Source: Capsicum annuum
Lineage: Eukaryota; Streptophyta; Magnoliopsida; Solanales; Solanaceae
Direction: 5' to 3'
Assembly (NCBI RefSeq): GCF_002878395.1
Contig: NC_061120.1
Coordinates: forward strand, 113,835,212-113,899,211
DNA: 64,000 nucleotides
Shown here: positions 1 to 9,368 of the stretch, piece after piece
Numbering within the stretch: the stretch's first letter is position 1
How the letters are laid out: each line of letters begins with the position of its first letter
Notes under the pieces: model-generated
Told to the model about the DNA's origin: nothing
Database searches by the model: none
Seen by the model: the letters and a program-made list of their open reading frames with translations, nothing else
Position numbers and translations under genes: made by a program

Positions 1-510
1 CTTAGACATAATTGCTGTGAAAATGTTAGATATAAGTACTTTTTACTAATTACAACAACAAATATGCCTTAATCACAAGCAAGTTTGGCCCGGCTTTATT
101 AGTACTTACAATCAGGGTTCATTGAAGTACTGTTTATTAATTGGTGGAAATAATTCAAGTGGGTATATTTTTGTTAGCCATCAGATAGTGGCATGAAAAA
201 TATTATTTAATAAATGGTGGGCCTTAGAAGTATATAGAGATATCATCAAATGCAACATATGGAACCTGAAAGTAAAAAATGGGGAAGGAATATACAATTA
301 CCAGTTTTAGAAAAAAAATTGGGGAAGGAATATCAATAATCGGAAAGAGTTCAATTAGATCACCATAATGCACAAGGGAGGGAGATAATTTGGAGATACT
401 CCTCTAAGGCACACATGAACACTTGTATATTTTTCTGTTACGTATGTACATGATATTCAGCAAAATAATATACCTAATTTCATGAATTTGAGATTACTTA
501 CTCCTTTCAG
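1..510. other. AT-rich non-coding DNA, probably DRP1 pseudogene intron
   Basis: No ORF or repeat stands out. The stretch ends in a pyrimidine-rich splice acceptor (503-510) that leads into the dynamin exon, so it is most simply the preceding intron of the pseudogene. This is an inference from the splice site only. Confidence 0.4.
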
Positions 511-1352
511 CCACCCGGGAGGTGATCGAATTTATGGAGTTTTTGACCATCAGCTTCCTGCTGCTTTAAGAAAACTCCAGTTTGACGGCATCTTTCAGTA
601 CAAAATGTGAGAAAAATTGTTTCTGAGGCAGATGGATATCAGCCTCACTTGATTGCACCTGAGCAAGGTTATAGACGGCTTATTGAGGGAGCACTAAATT
701 ATTTTAGAGGGCCAGCTGAAGCCTCTGTAGATGCTGTAAGTACTTATTTGGAAGTATATTGGGGTCAACCAACATACATGCTTTTCCCTGCGACTCTCAA
801 GTGACGTATAACTAAACAAAAAATCATTTATTAGGTCCACTTTTTCTTAAAGGAACTTGTTAGGAAATCAGTCGGAGAATGTCAGATAATGTTGACCCTG
901 CACAGGGCTGAGCTCTATCCCTTTTCCCCCTCCCTCTCCTTTCGTCTTCCTTCTCTAAACATACTGATGGAGCAGGAGTTGAAGCGGTTTCCTAGTCTCC
1001 AATCTGCAATAGCTGCAGCCTCATATGAAGCCTTAGAAAAGTTTTGTGAAGAAGGGAGACAGACAGTCCTAAGACTGATGGACATGGAAGCTTCCTACTT
1101 GACAGTTGATTTCTTCAGAAAACTTCCTCAAGAAGTGGATAAAGGGGGGGAAATGCAGCAGCTACACCTGCTGTAGACCGCTATGCCGAGGGTCACTTTA
1201 GGAGGATTGGGTCAAATGTATCATCTTATGTTAATATATGGTGACTGGTACACGGAGGAATACTATTCCCAAAGCAGTGGTTTATTGCCAAGTTAAGGAA
1301 GCCAAACAATCTTTTACTAAATTACTTCTACACTAAAATTGGGAAGAAAGAG
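511..1352 (+). pseudogene. Dynamin-related protein 1 (DRP1/phragmoplastin-like) pseudogene fragment
   Basis: In plants DRP1-type dynamins are GTPases that remodel membranes at the cell plate and in endocytosis. Only the part from the late middle domain to the start of the GTPase effector region is present. Exon 1 (511-735) follows an acceptor cctttcag and ends at a gtaagt donor; it reads GGDRIYGVFDHQLPAAL and then, after a frameshift near 583, [20 protein letters not shown]. Exon 2 (835-889) reads ELVRKSVGE. Exon 3 (976-1352) reads LKRFPSLQSAIAAASYEALE and SYLTVDFFRKLPQEVDKGG, then shifts frame at a G run (about 1143-1150), after which only scraps of the next segment (nyFYTKIGKK) remain. The GTPase domain is absent upstream and the effector domain is cut off where viral DNA starts. 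The family call is firm; the DRP1 subclass is from remembered motif similarity. Confidence 0.88.
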
Positions 1353-1397
1353 GAGAGCATACACGATTATCTATAACATAGATTTTTCAGAAGAACT
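1353..1397 (+). mobile_element. Short plus-strand scrap of the same pararetrovirus
   Basis: These bases (agcatacacgattatctata and what follows) match the plus-strand viral sequence near 12355-12410 (agcatacacaattatctata), the end of the first protease-like domain in ORF3, with a small internal deletion. They lie directly against the dynamin pseudogene on one side and the minus-strand viral copy on the other. The scrap is therefore a third viral piece, in the opposite orientation to its neighbour. Confidence 0.65.
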
Positions 1398-3435
1398 TTA
1401 TGTTTATTTACTATAAATGCTGGATTATTGTGTTTACTATTACTTTTTTATATATATTTTTTTTCTAAGAATTCATCTATATGCATTTTAAATTCTTTTA
1501 GATCGTCAAAATTATATGTTAATGGTTTTTTGAGTTATTATGCTATTTTTATCTATTAATTCAATTTTTATAGTAGTTTTATGTTTTTCCCATCCTTTTA
1601 ATTGATCTTCACTATATAATTGTTCTAATTTTTTCTTAATTATTTCTATCTTATTTATTGAAAATATAGTTATTTCTTTTTTATTTATTGAAAATACGAT
1701 CAATTCTATTGTATCTTCAGTATTTTTTATATTTTCTAATTTTTGTTTAATTTTTTCACTTCTTTCTATCCAATCAATTTTCTTTATTTTATTAGTAACT
1801 CTTTTTGCTCTTACTTTCTGTTTACATGGTGTTGTAAACCACCAATCCGTTCTAGTTATTATATGTGGGTATAATTTATCTAAAAATGGCATTCCTTAAA
1901 GTATATTTTTTTATATTAGCTCATAATTATAGATTTCTTCTATTGTTAATATTTTATCCCATGCTTGTGTTTTTACATTCTTAGCTTTATAAGTAATTAA
2001 GCTTCCTTCGTTATTAAATCCTTTAACTATTATTGGTGATTTTAATTTATCCCATTTAATTTTTGGTAAACAATTATATCTACATAAATTAGCTTCTGCT
2101 CCTGTATCTGTCATAAGCATATAATATCTACCGTAATACCCTTCTACTACTATCTTCATTAATACATATATTTTCATATCATGTTAAAGCTCTTCTAAGA
2201 ATAATTTCTTTCTGTTATATGTTATAGATAATTGTGTATGCTCTATATTATATTATTTTACTTGTTCTAGCCATTTTATTCCTAATATTATGTCTGTTTT
2301 TTGCATTTCTTTCTTTATTTTAAATTCTATTTTTATTTTTTTAACTCCTATTGTTATTTTTTTATGCTATATTTTTAGTGTTTATTAAGCTTCTTGGTAG
2401 ATCAGGGCAGATATTATTGTTTGATTTTATTTTTTCATTTTTTATTAGATATCTTGCTATATAATTTTCTTCTTGTCCTGTATTTAAGAGTATTATATAT
2501 TCTTTTTCATTTATTGTTCCTTATCTGTAATATTGGTTTAAATTAGTTGTTGAACTTGTTTCATAACTCGTTCTTTTTGATGAACTTGATGATTCTGATT
2601 TTTCATAAGCTATTCTTTTTGTTGTACTTATTCTATCATTTGTTATTTCTAGATTTTCTTCTATATCTATGTCTCTATAACTATAATCATTATTATCAAT
2701 TGTTTTTACAAATTGTTCGAAAGGACTTTCTATTTGTATTTTGTTAATTTTATTTTTTCCCGTTATTTTATGTTTTGTTGTTAATACATATAGATTTTTA
2801 TATCTTGCTGTAAATATTTTACTTCCGGGGATTAGTTCTACTCCTGATATTTTTTAATATAATACTAATGATTTATCTATATTTTTATCTATTATTGCTA
2901 CTGAATAATTCGCACTTATTATAAATTGAAATTTTTGGTATATTAAATTTTCTTTTATGGCAGTTATTATACTTTTTTCTATAGGTTTTATAATTCTATC
3001 ATCTGCTAAATATAACTCTATTGGTGTATCTATTCCGTCTCTAAAACATGTTTTTATTAATATTTCTGTACCTCCAAGGTGTACATATTTTATTGAGTTT
3101 CTACTTTTTATATCATTTATTTCTTTATTAATTATCCTTTTTATTACTAGTGGTATACAAGCTTTACCTTTTGCATATCTGCAATCTATTACATGTTCTT
3201 TTTGGCTTACTACGTAGTATTCTTCTTTTCTTCTACTAAATATGTTTTTTATTGTTGGTATTTTTAAATATTTTTTTTACACTTAAGTCTAATTCTTTTC
3301 CTTTTATTTCATCAAATATATGACTATCAAATATTATTTTTTGATCTGTTCCTTCTTCATTTAAATATTATTCCTTTGTTATTATTTTATATCTTTTTTA
3401 GTTATTTGGTTTATTTTTACATCTTCTTCAATCAT
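1398..3435 (-). pseudogene. Viral ORF3 N-terminal half: movement protein and protease domains, truncated
   Basis: The ATG at 3435 overlaps the ORF2 stop in an ATGATTGA arrangement. A 30K-type movement protein domain lies at about 2800-3300 (minus), with a KYVHLGG motif and CFRDGIDTPI just after it. Next is a first retropepsin-like segment (about 2260-2530) with an LLNTGQEENY site and a later IILGIKWLE. The main aspartic protease follows (2177 down to about 1800), with TDTGAEANLC as the active-site loop and ILLGMPFLDKL as the flap-distal strand. The frame is open from 2177 to 1911 and from 1892 to 1512 but broken elsewhere. The copy ends at the start of RT. Unlike copy 2 it has no MITE in the protease. 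Confidence 0.88.
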
Positions 3436-5234
3436 TTAATTCATCTAATTCACTATCTATTTCATTATCTGTTTCATTCTCTGAAATTTCATATATACTA
3501 TCTTCACCCTAATTCGTAATCTATATAATCTATCTGCATATATTCTGTATTTTTTATTTTTATTTCTGATATTTGTTTATTTTTTGGGTTTTTAGGTAAT
3601 TTACAATCTCTAGCTAAATGTCCTAATTTTCCGCAATTATAACAAATACATTCTTTTATAGATTTCTTTTTCCTATATGGTCTTTTATGCTTATAATTTT
3701 TTACATAATATCTTTTTCTTGGTTTCTTATATTTATATTTTAATTTTTTGTATTTCTTATATTTCTTATGTCTTTTTCTTTTCTTATAATATCTTTCTTC
3801 GCATCCAAATTGAGGTGCTATTTTATCTTTGCAACATGCTAAGTTTCTTACTGATGTTTTTTCCATTTTTATTTCTTCTCTATATTTTTCACATAGGTTT
3901 TTATACCATTGTTGTAAAAATTTTATTCTTGCTCCAAGAGTATCTATTATTTTTGCTTCATCCCAACTTTTTATTATTTTCGAACTAAATAGTTCAGGTA
4001 ATTTACTAAAATATAATTTTCTTATTTCTTTACTTTCTTCTATATCATATGTTCCTTTATAATAATATTCTTTAAATGCGCAAGTATATTCATCTATGTA
4101 ACACATATTACATATTGCTAATTTTAACATTAAATTTCTATTTGTATCTTTCTCTTCATTTTGTTCTTCTTCTGTTGTTGTCATGCTGCTAAATTCGTCT
4201 TTTATAGCTATTTCATATTTTTTAAATAATTCTATAGGTGTTAATTTAGTTGTAGTTGTTGATGATGTTTCTTTTGTAGGCTTGTCAGTTCTTAATACCC
4301 TTTTACTATTTTCAGTTAGATTTGAAAACCATAATTTCACTGTTTCTATTAGTGTTCTTTCTATATATTCTGGTGCATCTGTTACATTTATATTATTATC
4401 TAATAATTATTTTTTCATATATCCTATCCATAATTGTATTATTTTTTCTGTATTTATTACACAATCTAAGTCTAAAAAGTTATAGTTTTTATTAACTATT
4501 TGTTTTGGTGTTCATTTGTTATATTCATCCTTTAGATTATATCTTTTAAACTTATTCTTATAATATATAGGTTTTCTTATTTCTGATATTCTAGGTATTA
4601 TATTTTCATCTTCTTTTTTATCAAGAGTATTTATTTATGTGTTTCTAGTTTCTAAGTTTTCTTTATTCATTACTTCTTGTTTTTTATTGATTTCTAAATT
4701 TTTTTGTATTTGTTAAGATTTCTGTAGATGTTTCACTATCTTCTAAATCATAATTATTTGTTTCTTCAACATCTATTATATTTATTTCTAATTCTCTAGT
4801 TTCTATTTCTTTATTGTTTATTTCTAATTATTCTATAAATTGATTTATCTCATTTAATAATTTTTGTTCTTTATCTTTCTTTCTTTTTTTTCTTTTTGTC
4901 TTTTTTTCATACAGATCTTTTAGCATTTGTAGTTCTTTTTCTAATTCAGCAATCCTACTATTTTTAGTTTCTTCTATTTTTTGTATTTCTTCTGTAGTTT
5001 GTTGTTTTATTTTTTCTTTTTCCTTTTTTCTATCTATTTCTTCATTTTCTTTTTCTATTCTTACCATATCTGTCAATTTATCTTCTAATTTTAATTCTTC
5101 CTTTTCTAACATTAAATATAAATGTTCACTTATTTTCTTATACCTTCTTGTAGATTAGAAGATATTATTTTTATTTTTAATCCTTCATGATTTTAATATA
5201 TTTTTTCATCTATTATAAATTCTTCTTTGTTCAT
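3428..5234 (-). pseudogene. Viral ORF2, coat protein (capsid) with CCHC knuckle, broken
   Basis: The caulimovirid coat protein packages the genome. The N-terminal third (5112-4828 is an open stretch) is a Lys/Glu-rich coiled coil. The capsid core and C-terminus are open from 4340 to 3504. A basic, Lys/Tyr/Arg-rich tract (nuclear import or nucleic-acid binding type) precedes the zinc knuckle CYNCGKLGHLARDC, which has the C-X2-C-X4-H-X4-C spacing. A frameshift after YIDYEL gives an early stop, and other stops occur near 4390-4820 and 5130-5210. Gene order and the knuckle make the assignment firm. Confidence 0.92.
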
Positions 5235-5237
5235 TTT

Positions 5238-5459
5238 TTATTTAATTGTTAATAGATAATGTTGGTATGTATATTCTAGACTATCTATTGTTGATTCTAA
5301 ATTTGATATTTCTTCTTTTTGTGCATTTATTGAGTTTTTACTAACTCCGGCAATTATGTTATATAGTAGTCTTTCTATCCTTATTTTTAATTCTTTACGT
5401 TTTTCATATATTATTTGCTTTAATTCCTTATATTTTGAAAGTTTTTGTACGTTATTCAT
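5238..5459 (-). CDS. Viral ORF1, 73-aa small coiled-coil protein (open in this copy)
   Basis: This 73-residue reading frame is uninterrupted here, whereas the copy at 9144-9365 has one internal stop. It is rich in Lys, Glu, Ile and Leu with a heptad-like pattern (NLESTIDSLEYTYQHYL), suggesting a helical or coiled-coil protein. It sits between the PBS-spanning frame and ORF2, where small virion-associated or aphid-factor-like proteins sit in some caulimovirids, but I do not recognise a family and assign no function. Confidence 0.6.
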   Translation of the reverse strand: MNNVQKLSKYKELKQIIYEKRKELKIRIERLLYNIIAGVSKNSINAQKEEISNLESTIDSLEYTYQHYLLTIK

Positions 5460-5533
5460 CTAAATAATATTTGGGGAATATCTAAATCTAGTTTTATCAA
5501 ATAAATCATAATTAATAAATCAATCAAATAAAT

Positions 5534-5960
5534 TCAAATATATACTGCTTCCGTAATTTTAAACAGCATAGGCTCTGATACTAACTGTAGGGGGTGCGGA
5601 TAACTTGTGTGGTAAAATAGATCTAATATAAATACAAGGGATCTATTTTTATTTGTGCATGGATATTTGTTAACTTCTCTAAATATTTTTATTTTTATTT
5701 TGAGTTTATTTATGTTAGTTTTATCAATATTCATATCTTGGGGGTGATTATATGGTAATTGATTAAATGTTTTACTATAATATTTTTTATTTTTTTCTCT
5801 TAGTTTTTGTAATTCTTCTATATTATTTTGAAGGTATTCAAAATATTCTATATCTTTTGTTTCAAAATATCCAATTAGATTGTCTTTCATAAGTTTTTCT
5901 AATAATATTATTTATTCCATATTTTCTCTCCAATATTTTAAATATTCATAGTCTATCATT
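5534..5960 (-). pseudogene. Viral small ORF B2, reading across the PBS (copy 1)
   Basis: The frame starts at the ATG at 5960, inside the 3' end of ORF D (ATGATAGACTATGA arrangement), and is open from 5890 to 5534. It resembles B1 upstream (MI[ND]Y start, TKDI, NIEEL, KKYY and FNQ motifs), so it looks like the product of a duplication. The primer-binding site lies inside the frame and is translated as part of it (around VSEPMLFK). One stop interrupts the N-terminal part in this copy. Function unknown. Confidence 0.6.
5571..5583 (-). promoter_or_regulatory. tRNA-Met primer-binding site, copy 1
   Basis: On the minus strand the sequence reads TAGTATCAGAGCC, one base off the canonical TGGTATCAGAGCC that pairs with the 3' end of initiator tRNA-Met to prime minus-strand DNA synthesis in caulimovirids. 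It marks the conventional map origin of the viral genome. Confidence 0.9.
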
Positions 5961-6263
5961 TTATCCTGTAGTAATTGTAGATTTACAAATTTCTGTATAA
6001 TAATTTATCCTAATTGTACTGTAATGTATAACTAATTCTAGATTTTCAATGCTATTTATTATTTTATGTTGTTCTTCTCGTAGCGAGTTTTTTAAATTAT
6101 ATAAACTATCACATGTACTTTTTCCTAAATTTTCTAGGGTTTCTTCTATCCATATTAATTTTTCTTTTAGATTCTCCATTATTTTTCTAATTCGGTTTCT
6201 ATAATTAATTTCTTCATTTAGATTATCTTCATTTTTTGTAGTTTTTCTAATATATTCTAACAT
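5961..6263 (-). CDS. Viral small ORF D, 100-aa helical protein (unrecognised)
   Basis: An open frame with MLEYIRKTT at its start and a Lys/Glu/Asn-rich helical composition including ENLKEKLIWIEETLENLGKS. A nearly identical 105-residue frame lies at 17656-17973, four codons longer because this copy stops at a TAA. It is placed immediately after A2 and overlaps the start of B2. No family recognised. Confidence 0.55.
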   Translation of the reverse strand: MLEYIRKTTKNEDNLNEEINYRNRIRKIMENLKEKLIWIEETLENLGKSTCDSLYNLKNSLREEQHKIINSIENLELVIHYSTIRINYYTEICKSTITTG

Positions 6264-6265
6264 CT

Positions 6266-6631
6266 CTTAATCTGAATAATATCACTTTGGGTAATTATCC
6301 AGGTATAACTGTTCTATCCAATTTATAGTTTCAATTTCATAGTCTAATACTTTTTCTAATATTATTCTCTTAATATGTATAATTTCTATATCTCTAAGTA
6401 TATATAAGATTAATATTTTAAGATTATCTGTCATTTAAAATTAGTTAAATATTTTATTATAATATTTTTTAGTTGTTTGTTTTAATCTCATTAATTCTTC
6501 TATATTTTCACTAAGAAATTATATACATTTTATATCTTTAGTCCTCATATATTAATCTAAATTTGTTTTTCTGTTGATTGTATATTTTTCATATCCATTT
6601 TTCAAAATTCTAAATATATATAATTTATTAT
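6266..6631 (-). pseudogene. Viral small ORFs B1 and A2, copy 1 (broken)
   Basis: B1 begins at the ATG at 6631, overlapping the A1 stop by ATGA, and contains TKDIKC and NIEEL motifs. A2 begins at the ATG at 6434 and reads TDNLKILILYILRDIEII, clearly similar to A1. B1 has stops in this copy; A2 has a stop shortly before its natural end. Both are members of the duplicated A/B set described under findings. Confidence 0.55.
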
Positions 6632-6834
6632 GGTTGATATGTAGGTTTGGTATGTAGGTATTTGTAAGAGTAGTTAGGTAAGTGTGGTATATAACTTATT
6701 CGAGTCATAAAATATTTATCAAATATTTTTTCCAATATGATTTTTCTTATATCTACACTTTCTATATTCTTAAGTACATATAAAATAAGTATTTTAAATT
6801 TATCTACCATCGCATCAGATAAATAATTATCCAT
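6628..6834 (-). CDS. Viral small ORF A1, 68 aa (copy 1, open)
   Basis: An open frame starting MDNYLSDAMVDKFKILILY and ending in a Tyr/Pro/His-rich tail. It is the first ORF after the promoter-like region in the viral sense. It is conserved as an open frame in copy 2 (17076-17282), with substitutions but no stop. The segment KFKILILYVLKNIESVDIRK recurs in A2. Function unknown. Confidence 0.55.
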   Translation of the reverse strand: MDNYLSDAMVDKFKILILYVLKNIESVDIRKIILEKIFDKYFMTRISYIPHLPNYSYKYLHTKPTYQP

Positions 6835-7806
6835 TTTTCATAAAATTGTTATTTTCAAAATATTCTCTTCAACCATGCACATAACAAAATATGATCACTT
6901 TAGATTACTAAATACTAGATTATTCTTAAATAACATATTCTTCGGTCACTATTAGCATGGTAATCTAGATACTTTTCCCTTAAACAACGCCTCTACTCTG
7001 GTTACTCCTCTATCACGGCTTTCTTGTCTCACCGGTTTCACCTTTAGGATGACATAGTTCTTAGGGATTTTTTTTCCCTTTTTCACTTTGCTAATAAACT
7101 TCTTAACGTGCTATTTTTCGAATAATTATACTATAAAGCAACTAACATGAACTTATTGTATCATATTATGATTGTTAGGAATTTATGAATTTAGCTATTC
7201 ATAATAGTAAATGAATATACTTATTCTGATAGGTTTGATACTTCTAAGCTTTGTTCCTCCATAGATTTTTCCATTGAAATATACCTATTTTTTAAATAAT
7301 CAAATTATTTATTGTAGACAAGAAAGAGTTTTTTGCTTCAACTAATGAAGGCTCACTTCTTTCTGCCTTCGATGCCTTCATTTATAATGGATGATTTATA
7401 TAGTTTTTCATACTAAGGTTTTACACGTTCCTAAAAACTTTACACGTATCTACATACTATTCCTAGAAAAGACTAATATTTTACATAAAGTCTTACAAAC
7501 TTAAAAAGTCAAAAAGTCTATAGTAGGTTAATAATGGTATCTACCTAACCTAGTAAAGACTAACTATACAATGTCTTTTACGTAAAAGAAATCAACAGCT
7601 ATAATAATTCACATGTTGAAAACTATAAGTCATATGTCCTTTTCATATCTTTTATGACTTTGATAACTTTTGTCTTCTTTTCTTTATCTGTAGTTGATTT
7701 TTCTTCGTTGCTGTTTCTATCATATCTGCTGCTTTTTTATCTTCTTTCCAGCTGGCATGCTTATCTTCATTCTAGCTGTACATCTGGGACAATATTATTT
7801 TCTCCA
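6835..7806 (-). promoter_or_regulatory. Viral promoter / intergenic region, copy 1
   Basis: This is the largest non-coding stretch of the viral genome (about 970 bp), between the ORF4 end and ORF A1. On the minus strand it holds a TATA box TATATAA (7396-7402) within ACTATATAAATC. A perfect 14-bp palindrome CTTTTACGTAAAAG (7575-7588) with an ACGT core lies about 180 bp upstream of the TATA. This corresponds to the position of the 35S-type promoter in caulimovirids. In copy 2 the TATA is mutated while the palindrome is kept. Confidence 0.65.
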
Positions 7807-8812
7807 TTACATCTCGAACATTGATGGTCTGGATATTTGTGTCCTAATTATTTTGCAATATCTTATCAATAATCCGTCTGAAATAAATCCTCTCTTAATT
7901 TTCCTTGCAGTAGATTGTTTTTCTGGGTTAAGTAATGTCATTATCCATTGTCTAACATCTTTCATATCTACTTGTCGTAGTTCTTTTGAATTTGAATAAA
8001 TCATCTGATGGTCTCTTGAATAATAGATCCATATTCAGTTTCCATTGGTATAATTGTTTGCTAGTTCTTGAATAATTGTAGCTAGTCCAATAAGTCGTTT
8101 GTTTGCATAAAAATTAGGTATCTCAATTCTGGGTATCTCTGGCTGCTGCACAATATCTTCTGGTATAATCATATCTCTGGTTAATTCTATTTTTACAACT
8201 TGTATAACTGGTTTTATCTCGCCGTATAATATCTCTGCTGGTGGAGTATAACACTTTATATAAAATAGATTTCCTTTGGTTACTCTTTTATAGGTGTTGA
8301 ATATTTTTTGTAATTCTTCCATAGCTGATAATTCTTTTCCATCTTGGGTGTATATGGTATTTAATAATTCATAATCAAAACAAGTTTTTATTAAGCTTGG
8401 GTTGGTTTTGGGTAGTGCAATTAGCTTGTTGTGACTTTGTAATCTTTGAGATATATAGTTTGTGTTGGGTTCTTTGATACCTGTAGCTCTGGGGTTAAGG
8501 TTTAGAAAAGTTTGTACTCAGTAGATATTTTCTATGTATTTTTGGGCTGTATAGTTATAAACTTTTTTATCTTGGTTCAGACTATCTCGATATGTGGTAA
8601 TTTGTGAGGGTATGTTCAAGAGGTCTTTTTGTATTTATGGTTTAAATGGTTTTTCAAATGTCTTATTTAAGTTCATATTCTGGTATCTTTGTCCAATAAC
8701 TCCTTTTCTTATACCTGGAATTGTAGATTGATAAACGTTATGGGTTTTACGGAGTGTCCTAAACGTCTCCTTTTAGCTCTAGAATTTTAATATCTTTCGA
8801 TCGACATAGCTC
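7807..8812 (-). pseudogene. Viral ORF4 (transactivator/viroplasmin-like), 5'-truncated, copy 1
   Basis: The C-terminal part of ORF4 runs in the minus direction and ends at 7807 with SRPSMFEM. Open stretches are 8322-8035 and 8004-7807; a frameshift lies between them. Motifs shared with copy 2 include IPNFYANKRLIGLATIIQE and DVRQWIMTLL. Its position after RNase H and before the promoter is that of the caulimovirid translation transactivator/inclusion-body protein, which allows reinitiation on polycistronic RNA. The N-terminus is missing because the inversion junction is at 8812. Confidence 0.75.
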
Positions 8813-9143
8813 AAAAAATAAAGAATTCTATAGTAAATCATTTAATCAATTACCATATAATCACCCCCAAGATATGAATATCGATAAAACTAACACAAAT
8901 AAACTCAAAATAAAAATATTTAGGGAAGTTAAGAAATATCCATGCACAAATAAAAATAGATCCATTATATTTATAATAGATTTATTTTACCACACAAGTT
9001 ATCCGCACCCCCTACAATTGGTATCAGAGTCTATGTTGTTTAAAGTTACGGAAGTAGTATATATTTGGAAGTATTCGATTAATTTATTGATTATGACTTA
9101 TTTGATAAAACTAGATTTATATATTCTCCAAAATATTATTTAG
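8813..9143 (+). CDS. Viral small ORF B2, 3' part, spanning the PBS (copy 2)
   Basis: The frame is open from the inversion junction; the first ATG is at 8874 (MNIDKTN). It crosses the PBS and stops with TAG at 9141-9143, immediately before the ORF1 ATG at 9144. The N-terminal half is found at the far end of this copy (17960 onward). In the circular virus the two would be one frame of about 160 codons. Function unknown. Confidence 0.5.
9019..9031 (+). promoter_or_regulatory. tRNA-Met primer-binding site, copy 2
   Basis: The sequence TGGTATCAGAGTC matches the canonical caulimovirid initiator tRNA-Met PBS except for one C-to-T change near the end. It is the start point of reverse transcription and shows copy 2 is in viral sense on the plus strand. 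Confidence 0.92.
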
Positions 9144-9365
9144 ATGAATAATGTACAAAAATTACCAAAATATAAAGAATTAAAGCAAATAATATCTGAA
9201 AAATGTAAAGAATTAAAAATAAGGATAGAAAGACTATAATATAACATAATTGCCGGAGTTAGTAAAAACTCAATAAATGTACAAAAACAAGAAATATCAA
9301 ATTTAGAATCAACAATAGATAGTCTAGAATATACATACCAATATGATCTATTAACAATTAAATAA
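9144..9365 (+). pseudogene. Viral ORF1 (copy 2), one internal stop
   Basis: Same small Lys/Glu-rich helical protein as at 5238-5459, with a TAA near codon 32 (IERL followed by stop). It begins directly after the stop of the PBS-spanning frame and ends three bases before the ORF2 ATG, so the genes here are packed with almost no spacer. Confidence 0.6.
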
Positions 9366-9368
9366 AAA

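Larger units (their letters stand above)
1398..8812 (-). mobile_element. Endogenous pararetrovirus, copy 1 (minus strand, partial)
   Basis: Read on the minus strand, this 7.4 kb copy begins inside ORF4 (8812 corresponds to 15118 of copy 2). It continues through the promoter-like region, the small ORF chain, PBS, ORF1, ORF2 and the N-terminal half of ORF3, and stops in the reverse transcriptase region (about 1398). It lacks roughly the span corresponding to 13870-15118 of copy 2: most of RT, RNase H and the ORF4 N-terminus. Solendoviruses (tobacco vein clearing virus type) carry movement protein and pol domains on one ORF, as here, and related EPRVs are common in Solanaceae genomes. The copy has many stops and frameshifts and is not a functional virus. 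Confidence 0.92.

Noticed and set aside
3677..4062. Plus-strand hydrophobic frames opposite the coat protein
   Set aside because: They are the antisense of the Lys/Tyr-rich coat protein tract, whose complement codes for Phe/Leu/Ile; similar false frames appear opposite copy 2.
7694..7999. Open frame on the plus strand opposite viral ORF4
   Set aside because: It lies antisense to the conserved SRPSMFEM-ending ORF4 frame in copy 1 and has no counterpart of its own in copy 2.
5238..9365. Possible long terminal repeats flanking a retrotransposon, since sequences recur in inverted form
   Set aside because: The repeats are two opposite copies of a caulimovirid genome with PBS, coat protein and transactivator; there are no LTRs.
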